Positions 1 through 7,066 are shown, counted from the first letter of the stretch. The stretch: 8,679 nt of DNA from Actinomycetes bacterium (GCA_023437285.1 JAEZGP010000465.1:1-8679), one strand, 5' to 3'. Notes: generated from the sequence alone by a model not told the origin. Translations and numbers: made by a program.

Positions 1-1174
1 CCTGGGTGGTGATCCTGTGTTCGCACGGAGCGGGGCAACGTCCCAGCTCGGCCAGCGCGCACGCCGGCGTCGTCGTGCGGGTCGACAGCGCCAGGGTGCA
101 CTGCCGCAACGGCAGCGCCTCGTGCGCGGCCGCGGCGGCCGCCTCCGCGACCCGCCGCGACCCGAACGGGCCCAGATAGGTCGCCCCGTCCGGCCGCAGC
201 GTGCTCACGATCGACAGGCGGGGGTAGGCCTCCGCGGTCAGCTTCAGCCAGCAGACCCGCTCCGGGTACTTGGAACGGCGGTTGTACGGGGGTTTGTGCG
301 CGGCGATGAGGCGCAACTCGCGCACCTCGGCCTCCAGGGCGTGCGCGCAGGTGACCGCCTCCACCCGCTCGGCCATGTGCAGCATCTCCGACATCCGCTT
401 GCGGGTCTCGGCCGCCGTGAAATAGCTGCGCACCCGCGTCGAGATGGACGAGGACGTGCCGACGTAGAGCGGGCGGTTGTCCCGGTCGCGGAAGATGTAG
501 ACGCCCGGCGCGTCCGGCAGGCCCTCGGCCAGGTGCTTCTTGCGCCGCTGCTCCGGCGAGATCGCCTTGACGAACTCGGCGGTCTCCTCCAACGTGAAGA
601 TCTTGTGGCTGCCCAGCCGGCCGATGAGGAAGTGCAGCAGCTCCACGGTGGTGCGCGCGTCGTCCAGGGCCCGGTGTGTGGGCTGGGTCGTGGTGCGCAG
701 GTATGCCGCCAGGGTGCTGAGCTTATGGTTGGGCACCTCGTCGCGGGTGAGCAGGCGCCGCGCCAGCATCGCCGTGTCGAGCACCCGCGGCGCCGGCCAC
801 GGGTAACCGTGCAGCTGGCACGCCGCCTTCAGGAAGCCCGTGTCGAACGGCGCGTTGTGCGCCACCAGCACGGCGCCGTGCAGGAACTCCAGCAGCGTCG
901 GCAACACGTCGCGGGTACGCGGGGCCGGCGCCACCATCGCCTCGGTGATGCCGGTCAACACCGTGATGTACGGCGGGATGGGCGCGTTCGGGTTGACCAG
1001 GGTGTGAAACTCGCCGACCTGCTCCCCGCCGCGCACCTTCACGGCACCGATCTCGGTGATGCCGTCGCCGTCGGGCGCCCCACCGGTCGTCTCCAGGTCG
1101 AGCACCACGAACGTCACCTCGCGCAACGGCGTCCCGAGGTCGGTGAGCGCGAGCTGTTGGTAGGCGGACGGCAC
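1..1174 (-). CDS. DEDDh 3'-5' exonuclease / UvrC-like GIY-YIG fusion protein (C-terminus cut by window edge)
   Basis: Reading the minus strand from a GTG at 1174 gives 391 codons with no stop before the window edge. Residues 20-185 are a DnaQ-type exonuclease: Exo I is DLETTGG with D26 and E28, Exo II is AHNAPFD with D111, and Exo III is HRALDDAR with H167 and D172, so all four acidic residues and the DEDDh histidine are present. Residues 220-300 are a GIY-YIG fold (GVY at 224-226, YVG at 237-239), as in the UvrC N-terminus. C372, C380 and C384 match the UvrC-like cysteine cluster. The fusion is known in actinobacteria (M. tuberculosis Rv2191 type) and is thought to act in DNA repair or DNA end processing; its substrate is not settled. 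GTG 1174 was chosen because no ATG or GTG lies upstream in frame and it leaves a suitable lead into the first beta strand. A TTG at codon 17 is the main alternative. Confidence 0.93.
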   Translation of the reverse strand, partial: MPSAYQQLALTDLGTPLREVTFVVLDLETTGGAPDGDGITEIGAVKVRGGEQVGEFHTLVNPNAPIPPYITVLTGITEAMVAPAPRTRDVLPTLLEFLHGAVLVAHNAPFDTGFLKAACQLHGYPWPAPRVLDTAMLARRLLTRDEVPNHKLSTLAAYLRTTTQPTHRALDDARTTVELLHFLIGRLGSHKIFTLEETAEFVKAISPEQRRKKHLAEGLPDAPGVYIFRDRDNRPLYVGTSSSISTRVRSYFTAAETRKRMSEMLHMAERVEAVTCAHALEAEVRELRLIAAHKPPYNRRSKYPERVCWLKLTAEAYPRLSIVSTLRPDGATYLGPFGSRRVAEAAAAAAHEALPLRQCTLALSTRTTTPACALAELGRCPAPCEHRITTQ

Positions 1175-1182
1175 GGACCGAG

Positions 1183-1188
1183 ACGGTA
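1183..1188 (-). promoter_or_regulatory. Possible -10 element of the exonuclease gene (leaderless type)
   Basis: Read on the minus strand this is TACCGT, a TAnnnT hexamer whose last base lies nine bases before the GTG at 1174. No Shine-Dalgarno sequence precedes that GTG, so a leaderless transcript starting at or near the GTG would fit. I see no good -35 at normal spacing. The call rests on one short match and on similar spacing at other genes in this window. Confidence 0.3.
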
Positions 1189-1400
1189 ACCCCCGGGTAC
1201 GACAACCCGACCCGCGACCTGACCGCCGCCCATGTGCGCATATGACGGGGGTCAGCGTGCTCGCGTCCCCAGCCCTATGTGCACATACGGCGGGGTGAGG
1301 GCGCTCGTGTCTCGCCGTATGTGCACATTCGGCGGGTGAGGGCGCTCGTGTCCCGCCTTATGTGCACATTCGGTGGGGTGGGGGCGCTCGTGCCCCGTTT

Positions 1401-1483
1401 TATGTGCGCAAATGGCGATGGTGGAAGCCTTCGCGTCGCGATATGCGCACATATGGCGAGGAGAGAGGCCCTTCGCCCCGTCC
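1401..1483. repeat. Higher-order 83-bp dimer, copy 1 (array units 5-6)
   Basis: One A-type unit (core ending CAAA, followed by a block ending TTCGCGT) joined to one B-type unit (core ending CATA, followed by GGCCCTTCGCC). The B half is nearly identical to that of copy 2, 370 bp downstream, which is about nine unit lengths. The A half is more diverged. This points to segment duplication inside the array. Confidence 0.75.
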
Positions 1484-1770
1484 TATGCGCACAAATGGCG
1501 AGTGTAGGGCGCTCCCGTAGCCCTATGTATGCATACGGCGAGGTAAGGCACTCTTCGCCCGGCCCTATGTGCGCATACGGCGAGGTAGGAGACTCTTGCC
1601 CCGCGCTATGTGCACATAAGGCAGGTCACCGGGAGCTTGCAGCGCCGTATGCGCGCGTGGCGGCCCATGGGTGCTCGTAGCGCCATATGTGCGCATATAG
1701 CGGGGATAGTGGGGCTCGAGGGCCGCCGTATGCGCACATATGGCTAGGTCACGGCGCTCCCGTCCCGCCT

Positions 1771-1853
1771 TATGCGCACAAATGGCGAGGGTAGCGGCGC
1801 TCGCGTCGCCATATGCGCACATACGGCGAGGAGAGAGGCCCTTCGCCCCGCCC
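1771..1853. repeat. Higher-order 83-bp dimer, copy 2 (array units 14-15)
   Basis: A-type then B-type unit, directly followed by copy 3 in tandem. Between 1806 and 1870 the match to 1436-1500 has only a few substitutions, far closer than average array units. Confidence 0.8.
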
Positions 1854-1935
1854 TATGCGCACAAATGGCGAGGGTAGCGGTGCTCGCGTGGTGCTTGTGC
1901 GCATACGGCGAGGGGAGAGGCCCTTCGCCTCGCCC
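1854..1935. repeat. Higher-order dimer, copy 3 (array units 16-17)
   Basis: A tandem repeat of the preceding 83-bp dimer, with the same opening TATGCGCACAAATGGCGAGG and the same GGCCCTTCGCC block near the end. It is one base shorter (82 bp), and the second core is damaged to CTTGTGCGCATA. This looks like recent expansion followed by decay. Confidence 0.8.
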
Positions 1936-2013
1936 TGTGCGCACATAGGGCGAGGTCCGGAGCCTCCCGCACCGACATATGAGCGCAAAAGGCGGCCGAG
2001 GCGTGCCCCGCGG

Positions 2014-2069
2014 GCCGCCACATGTGCAACAAACTTGGGCGGGTGGGCGGTACGTGCACATGTGGCGGC
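2014..2069 (-). terminator. 15-bp perfect inverted repeat, probable aceAB transcript end or 3' stabiliser
   Basis: GCCGCCACATGTGCA at 2014-2028 is the exact reverse complement of TGCACATGTGGCGGC at 2055-2069, with a 26-base loop. On the minus strand the hairpin begins eight bases after the aceB stop codon (2078-2080), where an intrinsic terminator or 3' stabilising hairpin would sit. No T-run follows the stem, as is common for actinobacterial terminators. The two arms coincide with the last two units of the palindrome array, whose cores are only 30 bp apart here. Confidence 0.65.
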
Positions 2070-2077
2070 GCTCGGCG

Positions 2078-3628
2078 TCAGGTGAGGTACCTGGCATAGG
2101 CCGTCGTCGTGAAGAACTCCGGCAAGGTGGGTTCCAGGGCGGTGTGGCGCAGGATCTCCTCCGCGTCGTCCCAGCGGTGCTCGGCCGCGTCCGGCTCGGC
2201 GCGCAGCGTGGCCAGTTCGTCGGCGAGCAGCTTGTCCACCAGGTCCCGGTCGACGGCGCCGGAGCGGATCCACTGCCACAGTTGGCAGCGGGAGATCTCG
2301 GCGGTGGCCGCGTCCTCCATCAGTCCGTTGATGGCGGCCGCGCCGGTGCCGCGTAGCCAGGCGTCGAAGTACCGCAGGGCGACCGAAACGTTCAGGCGCA
2401 CCCCGGCCTCGGTGACCGACCCGCCGGCGCTGGACACGTCGAGCAGGTCGTCGACCTCGACGGTGACCTCGGAACGGTGCCGGTTGAGCTGGTTGGGGCG
2501 GGTGCCGAGCACCGCGTCGAACGCCGCCCGGCAGGTGGCGACCAGGCCCGGGTGCGCCACCCAGGAGCCGTCAAAGCCGTCGGCGGCCTCCCGGCGCTTG
2601 TCCTCGGCGACGCGCGCGAGCGCGACGGCGTTGGCGGCCGGGTCGCGGCTGGGGATGAACGCGGCCATCCCGCCGATGGCGTACGCGCCCCGCTTGTGAC
2701 AGGTCTGCACGAGCAGTTCGGTGTAGGCGCGCATGAACGGCACGGTCATGCCGACGCTGGCCCGGTCCGGCAGCGCGAACCACGGCCGCTCGCCGAAGGT
2801 CTTGATCATGCTGAACAGGTAGTCCCACCGGCCCGCGTTGAGCCCCGCGCAGTGCTCGCGCAGCTCGTACAGGATCTCCTCCATCTCAACGGCGGCGGTG
2901 ATGGTCTCGATCAGCACGGTCGCCCGGATCGTCCCGCGCGGGATGCCGAGCAGCTCCTGGGCCAGCACGAACACGTCGTTCCACAGCCGCGCCTCGAGGT
3001 GGCTCTCCAGCTTGGGCAGGTAGAAGTACGGTCCGCTGCCCCGGTCGAGTTGGCGCTGCGCGCAGTGGAACAGGTAGAGGCCGGCGTCGACGAGCGCGGC
3101 TGCGACCGGCCGGCCGTCGATGAGCACGTGCTTGTCCACCAGGTGCCAGCCGCGCGGCCGGACCACGATCGTGGCCGGGTCGGGCCCGACGGCGTAGCGC
3201 TTGCCGCCGGACTCGAAGTCGAGCACCCCGTCGATGGCATCGCGCAGGTTGCGCTGGCCGTCGACCACGTTCGTCCAGGTGGGCGAGGTGGCGTCCTCGA
3301 AGTCGGCCAGCCACACGCGGGCACCGGAGTTCAGCGCGTTGACGGTCATCTTCCGGTCCGGCGGGCCGGTGATCTCCACTCGGCGGTCGACGAGGCCGGG
3401 TGCGGCGCCGGCCACCCGCCACGAGTCGTCGGTGCGGATGTGTTCGGTCGAGGACAGCAACGACAGGGAGATGGCTCCGCTGGCCAGCTGCGCGCGCCGG
3501 TGCCGGCGGGCCATGAGCAGGTCGACCCGCCGGGCGGCGAAGGCGGCGTCGAGGGCGCCGATGAACTCCAGCGCCTGCGGGGTCAGGATCGTCGGGTCGC
3601 CGTCGGCGGCCGTGATGTGCGAGCGCAT
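2078..3628 (-). CDS. aceB: Malate synthase A (AceB)
   Basis: A 516-residue protein of normal length for malate synthase A, a cytoplasmic TIM-barrel enzyme that condenses glyoxylate with acetyl-CoA to malate in the glyoxylate shunt. Visible family motifs are [22 protein letters not shown] (split here as residues 97-118), VRPRGWHL at 156-163 with the expected active-site arginine R157, [19 protein letters not shown] at 200-218, LIETI with the probable Mg ligand E241, GRWDYLFS with the probable Mg ligand D269, and [11 protein letters not shown] at 437-447 with the likely catalytic base D439. The ATG at 3628 shares its A with the aceA stop (TGATG), and GAGGAGG lies ten bases upstream inside aceA, so translation is probably coupled to aceA. 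The frame stays open far upstream through aceA, but that part has no malate synthase similarity. The residue roles are taken from the family and were not tested here. Confidence 0.97.
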   Translation of the reverse strand: MRSHITAADGDPTILTPQALEFIGALDAAFAARRVDLLMARRHRRAQLASGAISLSLLSSTEHIRTDDSWRVAGAAPGLVDRRVEITGPPDRKMTVNALNSGARVWLADFEDATSPTWTNVVDGQRNLRDAIDGVLDFESGGKRYAVGPDPATIVVRPRGWHLVDKHVLIDGRPVAAALVDAGLYLFHCAQRQLDRGSGPYFYLPKLESHLEARLWNDVFVLAQELLGIPRGTIRATVLIETITAAVEMEEILYELREHCAGLNAGRWDYLFSMIKTFGERPWFALPDRASVGMTVPFMRAYTELLVQTCHKRGAYAIGGMAAFIPSRDPAANAVALARVAEDKRREAADGFDGSWVAHPGLVATCRAAFDAVLGTRPNQLNRHRSEVTVEVDDLLDVSSAGGSVTEAGVRLNVSVALRYFDAWLRGTGAAAINGLMEDAATAEISRCQLWQWIRSGAVDRDLVDKLLADELATLRAEPDAAEHRWDDAEEILRHTALEPTLPEFFTTTAYARYLT

Positions 3629-4884
3629 CAGAACTGCGCCTCCTCGGTGGAGCCGCGCAGCGCCGTCGTGTCGCTGGCCGGGTTGACGACCGTGCTGATC
3701 ATGTCGAACCAGCCCGTGCCGACCTCGCGCTGGTGGCGGGTGGCGGTGTAGCCCTCCGCCTCGGCCGCGAACTCGCGTTCCTGCAGGTCGACGTACGCGG
3801 GCATGCCCGTCGCGGCGTACTCGTGGGCCAGCGTGAACATGGAGTGGTTGAGCGCGTGGAACCCGGCCAGGGTGATGAACTGGAACTTGTATCCCATGGC
3901 GCCCAGTTCCTTCTGGAACGAGGCGATGGTGGCGTCGTCGAGGTGCTTGCGCCAGTTGAACGACGGCGAGCAGTTGTACGCGAGGAGCTGGTCCGGGTAC
4001 TCGGCTTTGATCGCCTCGGCGAACCGGCGCGCGGCCGCGAGGTCCGGGGTGGAGGTCTCCATCCACAGCAGCTCCGCGTAGGGCGCGTAGGCCAGGCCCC
4101 GGGCGATGCACGGCTCGATGCCGTTGCGCACCCGGTAGAAGCCCTCGGCGGTGCGCTCGCCGGTGATGAACGGCCGGTCGCGCTCGTCCACGTCGGTGGT
4201 GATGAGCGTGGCGGCCTCGGCGTCGGTGCGGGCCACGATGAGGGTGGGCACGTCGGCGAGGTCGGCCGCGAGGCGGGCCGCGCTGAGCGTACGGATGTGC
4301 TGGCCGGTCGGGATGAGCACCTTGCCGCCCAGGTGGCCGCACTTCTTCTCGGACGCCAGCTGGTCCTCCCAGTGCACGCCCGCCGCCCCGGCCGAGATCA
4401 TGGCGGTCATCAGCTCGAAGGCGTTGAGCACGCCGCCGAACCCGGCCTCGGCGTCGGCCACGATCGGGACGAGCCAGTCCCCGGAACCGCCCTCCGACAC
4501 CGTGATCCGGTCGGCCCGCAGCAGCGCGTTGTTGATCCGCCGGACCACGGCCGGGACGGAGTTGGCCGGGTAGAGGCTCTGGTCGGGGTAGGTCTGACCG
4601 GCCAGGTTGGCGTCGGCCGCGACCTGCCAGCCGGACAGGTAGATCGCCTTGAGGCCGGCCTTGACCTGCTGGACGGCCTGCCCGCCGGTGAGCGCGCCGA
4701 GCGCCGGCACGTAGTCCTCGGTGTTGAGCAGGTCCCACAGCTTGCGCGCGCCACGCCGGGCGAGGGTGTGCTCCTCGACCACACTGCCGCGTAGCCGCAG
4801 GACGTCGGCCGCCGTGTAGTCGCGGCGGATGCCGCGCCACCGCGGGTCAGTGGCCCACTTCGATTCGAGCTGCTCTGCGTTCAT
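3628..4884 (-). CDS. aceA: Isocitrate lyase (AceA)
   Basis: A 418-residue protein close in length and sequence pattern to mycobacterial ICL1. It splits isocitrate into succinate and glyoxylate, the first step of the glyoxylate shunt, in the cytoplasm. Motifs are [10 protein letters not shown] at 84-93, [11 protein letters not shown] at 141-151 with the metal/substrate aspartate D144, KKCGHLGGK at 180-188 with catalytic C182, NCSPSFNW at 304-311, and the closing GSTEEAQF that resembles the ICL1 tail. No key residue is missing. The start is the ATG at 4884, with GGAGG at 4890-4894 and a five-base gap. It is the first gene of the aceA-aceB operon and diverges from ramB across 139 bp. Confidence 0.98.
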   Translation of the reverse strand: MNAEQLESKWATDPRWRGIRRDYTAADVLRLRGSVVEEHTLARRGARKLWDLLNTEDYVPALGALTGGQAVQQVKAGLKAIYLSGWQVAADANLAGQTYPDQSLYPANSVPAVVRRINNALLRADRITVSEGGSGDWLVPIVADAEAGFGGVLNAFELMTAMISAGAAGVHWEDQLASEKKCGHLGGKVLIPTGQHIRTLSAARLAADLADVPTLIVARTDAEAATLITTDVDERDRPFITGERTAEGFYRVRNGIEPCIARGLAYAPYAELLWMETSTPDLAAARRFAEAIKAEYPDQLLAYNCSPSFNWRKHLDDATIASFQKELGAMGYKFQFITLAGFHALNHSMFTLAHEYAATGMPAYVDLQEREFAAEAEGYTATRHQREVGTGWFDMISTVVNPASDTTALRGSTEEAQF

Positions 4885-4888
4885 GGTC

Positions 4889-4896
4889 GCCTCCGC
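4889..4896 (-). promoter_or_regulatory. Ribosome binding site of aceA
   Basis: On the minus strand this reads GCGGAGGC; the GGAGG is separated from the ATG at 4884 by CGACC. This fixes the aceA start and contrasts with ramB and the NYN gene, which appear to lack a leader. Confidence 0.7.
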
Positions 4897-4909
4897 AACG
4901 GGTTACTCG

Positions 4910-4938
4910 CCAGTACCGAAGACGGTCACACGAACGAA
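4910..4938 (-). promoter_or_regulatory. Candidate aceA promoter
   Basis: On the minus strand TTCGTT (4938-4933) and TACTGG (4915-4910) are separated by 17 bp. Transcription would start near 4903 and give a leader of about 20 bases containing the aceA Shine-Dalgarno sequence. The hexamers match the consensus only moderately, so this is a suggestion. Confidence 0.3.
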
Positions 4939-4969
4939 CGCGCAGGTCGAGGGGCGGAAGACGCCAATT

Positions 4970-5023
4970 ATTGCGAAGATCACGGCGCTGGTTTGCCAAC
5001 GTTGTGAAGGGTATCTTCGCAGC
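4970..5023. promoter_or_regulatory. Candidate RamB operator cluster between aceA and ramB
   Basis: TGCGAAGAT at 4972-4980 and ATCTTCGCA at 5013-5021 are an exact 9-bp inverted repeat with centres 41 bp apart. A third related motif, TTTGCCAAC, lies at 4992-5000, 22 bp from the first and in the same orientation. The common pattern TTGCSAA resembles the TTTGCAAA-like sites described for RamB of Corynebacterium and mycobacteria. The right-hand copy overlaps the proposed -10 and start codon of ramB, which suggests autorepression; the cluster lies upstream of the candidate aceA promoter. Binding by the neighbouring RamB is an inference. Confidence 0.5.
5012..5017 (+). promoter_or_regulatory. Candidate -10 of ramB, leaderless transcript
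   Basis: TATCTT ends seven bases before the ATG at 5024, the usual -10 to +1 distance, so the first transcribed base would be the A of the start codon. AAGGG at 5007-5011 is a possible but distant ribosome site. A -35 match is weak. Confidence 0.45.
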
Positions 5024-6433
5024 ATGCAGAAAACAGTCGCTGGGGCGCGGCTGCGGCGGCTGCGGGAGGAACGGAGACTGAGCCAGGCCGCGCTGGCCCG
5101 CATGCTCGGCATCTCGCCGAGCTACCTCAACCAGATCGAACACGGCACCCGACCGCTGACGGTGCCCGTACTGCTGAGCATTTCCGAGACGCTCGGCGTG
5201 GAGGCGGGCTTCTTCGCCGGCCACGACACCGCCCGGCTCACCGCCGAGGTGCGCGAGGTGGCCGCCGACGACACGCTGCGCCTGGACATCCCGCCCGACG
5301 AGGCCGCCGACCTGGCCCGCCACTGGCCGCAGACCGCGCACGCCTTCGTCACCCTGCACCGGCGCTACCGCCAGCTCGTCGAGCAGCTCGCGGCGCTGAC
5401 GGGGGAGCGCGAGACCGAGTCGGCCATGCCCGCGCTCATGCTGCACGAGGAGATCAGGGAGTACCTGCACCAGCGCCACAACTACGTGGCCGACCTCGAC
5501 GAGGCGGCCGAGCGGCTGGCGGTCGAGATCGGGATCGTGCCCGGCGACGTGCTGCCGGCCCTGACCGCGCGCCTGCACACCCACGGCATCCGCATCCGCC
5601 GCGACCGCGAGCTGGGCGGCGAGCTGCACCGCTTCGACGCGGCCTCCGGCGTGCTGCATCTGGCCGGCGACCTGCGACCCGGCCAGGTGGCCTTCCGGAT
5701 GGCCTCGCACCTGGCGCTGATCGAGTGCGGCGACCTGATCGCCCGGCTGGTGCAGGCCGAGCCGTTCATCACCGCCGAGTCGCGGGCCATCGCGCGCATC
5801 GGGCTGGCCAACTACTTCGGCGCGGCGCTGATCATGCCGTACTCGGACTTTCTGGCCAGCGCGGAGCGCTACCGGTACGACATCGAGCGACTGGCGCACC
5901 ACTACGGGGTGAGCTTCGAGACGATCTGTCACCGGCTGTCCACCCTGCAGCGGCCGAAGGCCCGCGGCGTGCCGTTCTCGTTCGTGCGGGTCGACCGGGC
6001 CGGCAACATGTCCAAGCGGCAGGCGGCGACCGGTTTCCACCTGTCGCGCACGGGCGGCACCTGTCCCCTCTGGGTCATCTACGAGGCGTTCGGGGCGCCC
6101 AACCGGATTCTCACCCAGATCGCCGCGATGCCCGATGGTCGCCGGTACTTCTGGATCGCCCGCACCATCACGCGCGCGCCGGGCCGGTGGGGGCAGCCGA
6201 CCAAGACCTTCGCGGTGGCGCTGGGGTGCGACCTGCGCCAGGCCGGGCGGCTGGTCTACTCCACGGGCCTCGACCTCGACGCGGCCGACGCGGCCGTGCC
6301 CATCGGCATCGGCTGCAAGGTGTGCGAGCGGCCGGCCTGCCCGCAGCGGGCGTTCCCGCAGATCGGCCGGGCCCTGGACATCGACGAGAATCGCAGTACT
6401 TTCGCCCCGTACCCGGTGGAGGGCGACGACTGA
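5024..6433 (+). CDS. ramB: RamB-family transcriptional regulator of acetate/glyoxylate metabolism
   Basis: A 469-residue protein with an XRE-type helix-turn-helix at about 8-62 (LSQAALARMLGISPSYLNQIEHG), a central IrrE/ImmA-like (DUF955) region at about 150-300, and a C-terminal DUF2083-type region starting near CPLW (347-350) and ending in a cysteine cluster, CKVCERPACPQRAFP, with C431, C434 and C439. The metalloprotease HExxH is absent: the corresponding stretch reads FRMASHLALIE at 224-234, so this domain more likely senses a ligand than cleaves protein. In Corynebacterium and M. tuberculosis RamB controls isocitrate lyase and malate synthase genes and its own gene; here it is divergent from aceAB, which supports the name. 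An ATG at 4829 extends the frame by 65 residues, but that part overlaps aceA and precedes the conserved HTH, so ATG 5024 is preferred. Confidence 0.92.
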   Translation: MQKTVAGARLRRLREERRLSQAALARMLGISPSYLNQIEHGTRPLTVPVLLSISETLGVEAGFFAGHDTARLTAEVREVAADDTLRLDIPPDEAADLARHWPQTAHAFVTLHRRYRQLVEQLAALTGERETESAMPALMLHEEIREYLHQRHNYVADLDEAAERLAVEIGIVPGDVLPALTARLHTHGIRIRRDRELGGELHRFDAASGVLHLAGDLRPGQVAFRMASHLALIECGDLIARLVQAEPFITAESRAIARIGLANYFGAALIMPYSDFLASAERYRYDIERLAHHYGVSFETICHRLSTLQRPKARGVPFSFVRVDRAGNMSKRQAATGFHLSRTGGTCPLWVIYEAFGAPNRILTQIAAMPDGRRYFWIARTITRAPGRWGQPTKTFAVALGCDLRQAGRLVYSTGLDLDAADAAVPIGIGCKVCERPACPQRAFPQIGRALDIDENRSTFAPYPVEGDD

Positions 6434-6446
6434 GGGTGGCCGGGGT

Positions 6447-6461
6447 GTGGCACACTCGACG
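6447..6461 (+). promoter_or_regulatory. Candidate promoter -10 region of the LURP-one gene
   Basis: GTGGCACACTCGACG matches GTGGGACACTTGACG before the NYN gene (7152-7166) at 13 of 15 positions. The -10-like hexamer would be CACACT at 6451-6456, giving a leader of roughly 24 bases before the ATG at 6488. No convincing -35 is seen. Confidence 0.35.
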
Positions 6462-6487
6462 GTCCCCCGACGAATGGTGTCACCCCC

Positions 6488-7066
6488 ATGACGATCCACA
6501 CCCTTCAGGCTGAGCAGCGCCTGATCATGCGCCAGCGCATTCGGATGATGGTCAACCAGTACGAGATCCACACGGTCGGTCCGGGCGACTCCGAGGGTCC
6601 GCTCGTGGCCTTCGCCCAGCAGAAGCGGATGGCGTTCAAGGAGCAGGTCACGCTCTACACCGACGACACCAAGCGGGTGCCGGTGCTGGGCTTCAAGGCG
6701 CGCAGCGTGCTGGACCTCGGTGCCACGTACGACGTGACGGACGCGCAGGGCAACCCGATCGGCCTGTTCCGCAAGGACTTCGCCAAGTCGCTGCTGCGCT
6801 CGACCTGGCACGTGGAGCAGCCGGGCCTGCCGCAGGTCACCGGGCACGAGCGCAACTTCGCGATCGCGCTGGTGCGCCGGTTCAGCGACGCCCTGTCCTG
6901 GCTGCCGTACCACTTCGACTTCGTCGCCGACGGTCGGCCGATCTTCTCCGTGGACCGCAAGTGGGGCCTGCGCGACCGGTACATGATCGAGATCCCGGAC
7001 CCGTCGATCGATCGCCGCCTCGTCATCGCCATGGCTGTCGGCCTGGACGCACTGCAGAGCCGCTGA
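6488..7066 (+). CDS. LURP-one-related (Tubby/scramblase-fold) family protein
   Basis: A 192-residue protein with the pattern of the LURP-one-related (DUF567) family, whose members share the Tubby C-terminal/phospholipid scramblase beta-barrel around a buried helix. Evidence is the repeated strand pattern: MRQRIRMMVNQYEIHTV near 14-30, YDVTDAQGNPIGLFRKDFAKS at about 81-101, YHFDFVADGRPIFSVDRKWG at about 131-150, and a closing hydrophobic helix RRLVIAMAVGLDALQS. It has no signal peptide. The function in bacteria is unknown. The start is uncertain: no Shine-Dalgarno sequence precedes ATG 6488, and the family pattern begins near the internal ATG at 6527. It lies 54 bp after ramB on the same strand with its own candidate promoter, and I see no functional tie to the glyoxylate genes. 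Confidence 0.85.
   Translation: MTIHTLQAEQRLIMRQRIRMMVNQYEIHTVGPGDSEGPLVAFAQQKRMAFKEQVTLYTDDTKRVPVLGFKARSVLDLGATYDVTDAQGNPIGLFRKDFAKSLLRSTWHVEQPGLPQVTGHERNFAIALVRRFSDALSWLPYHFDFVADGRPIFSVDRKWGLRDRYMIEIPDPSIDRRLVIAMAVGLDALQSR

Larger units (their letters stand above)
1231..2062. repeat. Array of 21 imperfect palindromes with a 42-bp period (unidentified family)
   Basis: Twelve-bp cores related to TATGYGCRCATA start at 1231, 1276, 1318, 1359, 1401, 1442, 1484, 1524, 1566, 1607, 1648, 1686, 1729, 1771, 1812, 1854, 1894, 1936, 1978, 2021 and 2051. Steps are 38-45 bp except the last (30 bp), and the mean over the first 20 is 41.6 bp. Most cores sit inside GCC, one base, core, one base, GGCG, giving a palindrome of about 20 bp. 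Between cores is a second conserved block, roughly GAGG, a few bases, then GGCGCTCGCGT or GGCCCTTCGCC. The cores at 1276 and 1607 are perfect palindromes (TATGTGCACATA). The array fills nearly all of the gap between the exonuclease start (1174) and the aceB stop (2078). It has no credible gene, cas gene, transposase or plasmid gene nearby. It could be an array of protein-binding sites, a set of RNA hairpins in the aceAB 3' transcript, or a selfish REP-like repeat; the sequence alone does not decide. Confidence 0.93.

Noticed and set aside
1231..2062. CRISPR array
   Set aside because: The stretches between cores are conserved rather than unique, the repeats are too variable and short, and no cas genes are present.
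1231..2062. Plasmid iteron origin, oriC or parS cluster
   Set aside because: No rep, parAB, dnaA or dnaN gene is nearby, and the core does not match the DnaA box or the parS sequence GTTTCACGTGAAAC.
1279..2097. Open frames on both strands across the array, encoding 14-residue repeats such as CAHMARRE
   Set aside because: A 42-bp step equals 14 codons, so stop-free periodic frames arise automatically. Unit lengths vary (38, 40, 41, 43), shifting the frame from unit to unit; several frames on both strands are equally open, and none has a ribosome site or a known domain.
3629..4840. The aceB frame continues open for about 400 codons upstream of its ATG, giving an apparent 920-residue protein
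   Set aside because: The upstream part is the Arg/Gly/Pro-rich out-of-frame reading of aceA, with no malate synthase similarity, while aceA itself is fully conserved in its own frame.
4829..5023. An N-terminal 65-residue extension of RamB from an ATG at 4829
   Set aside because: It would overlap the start of aceA on the other strand and run through the operator region, with no conserved sequence before the helix-turn-helix.
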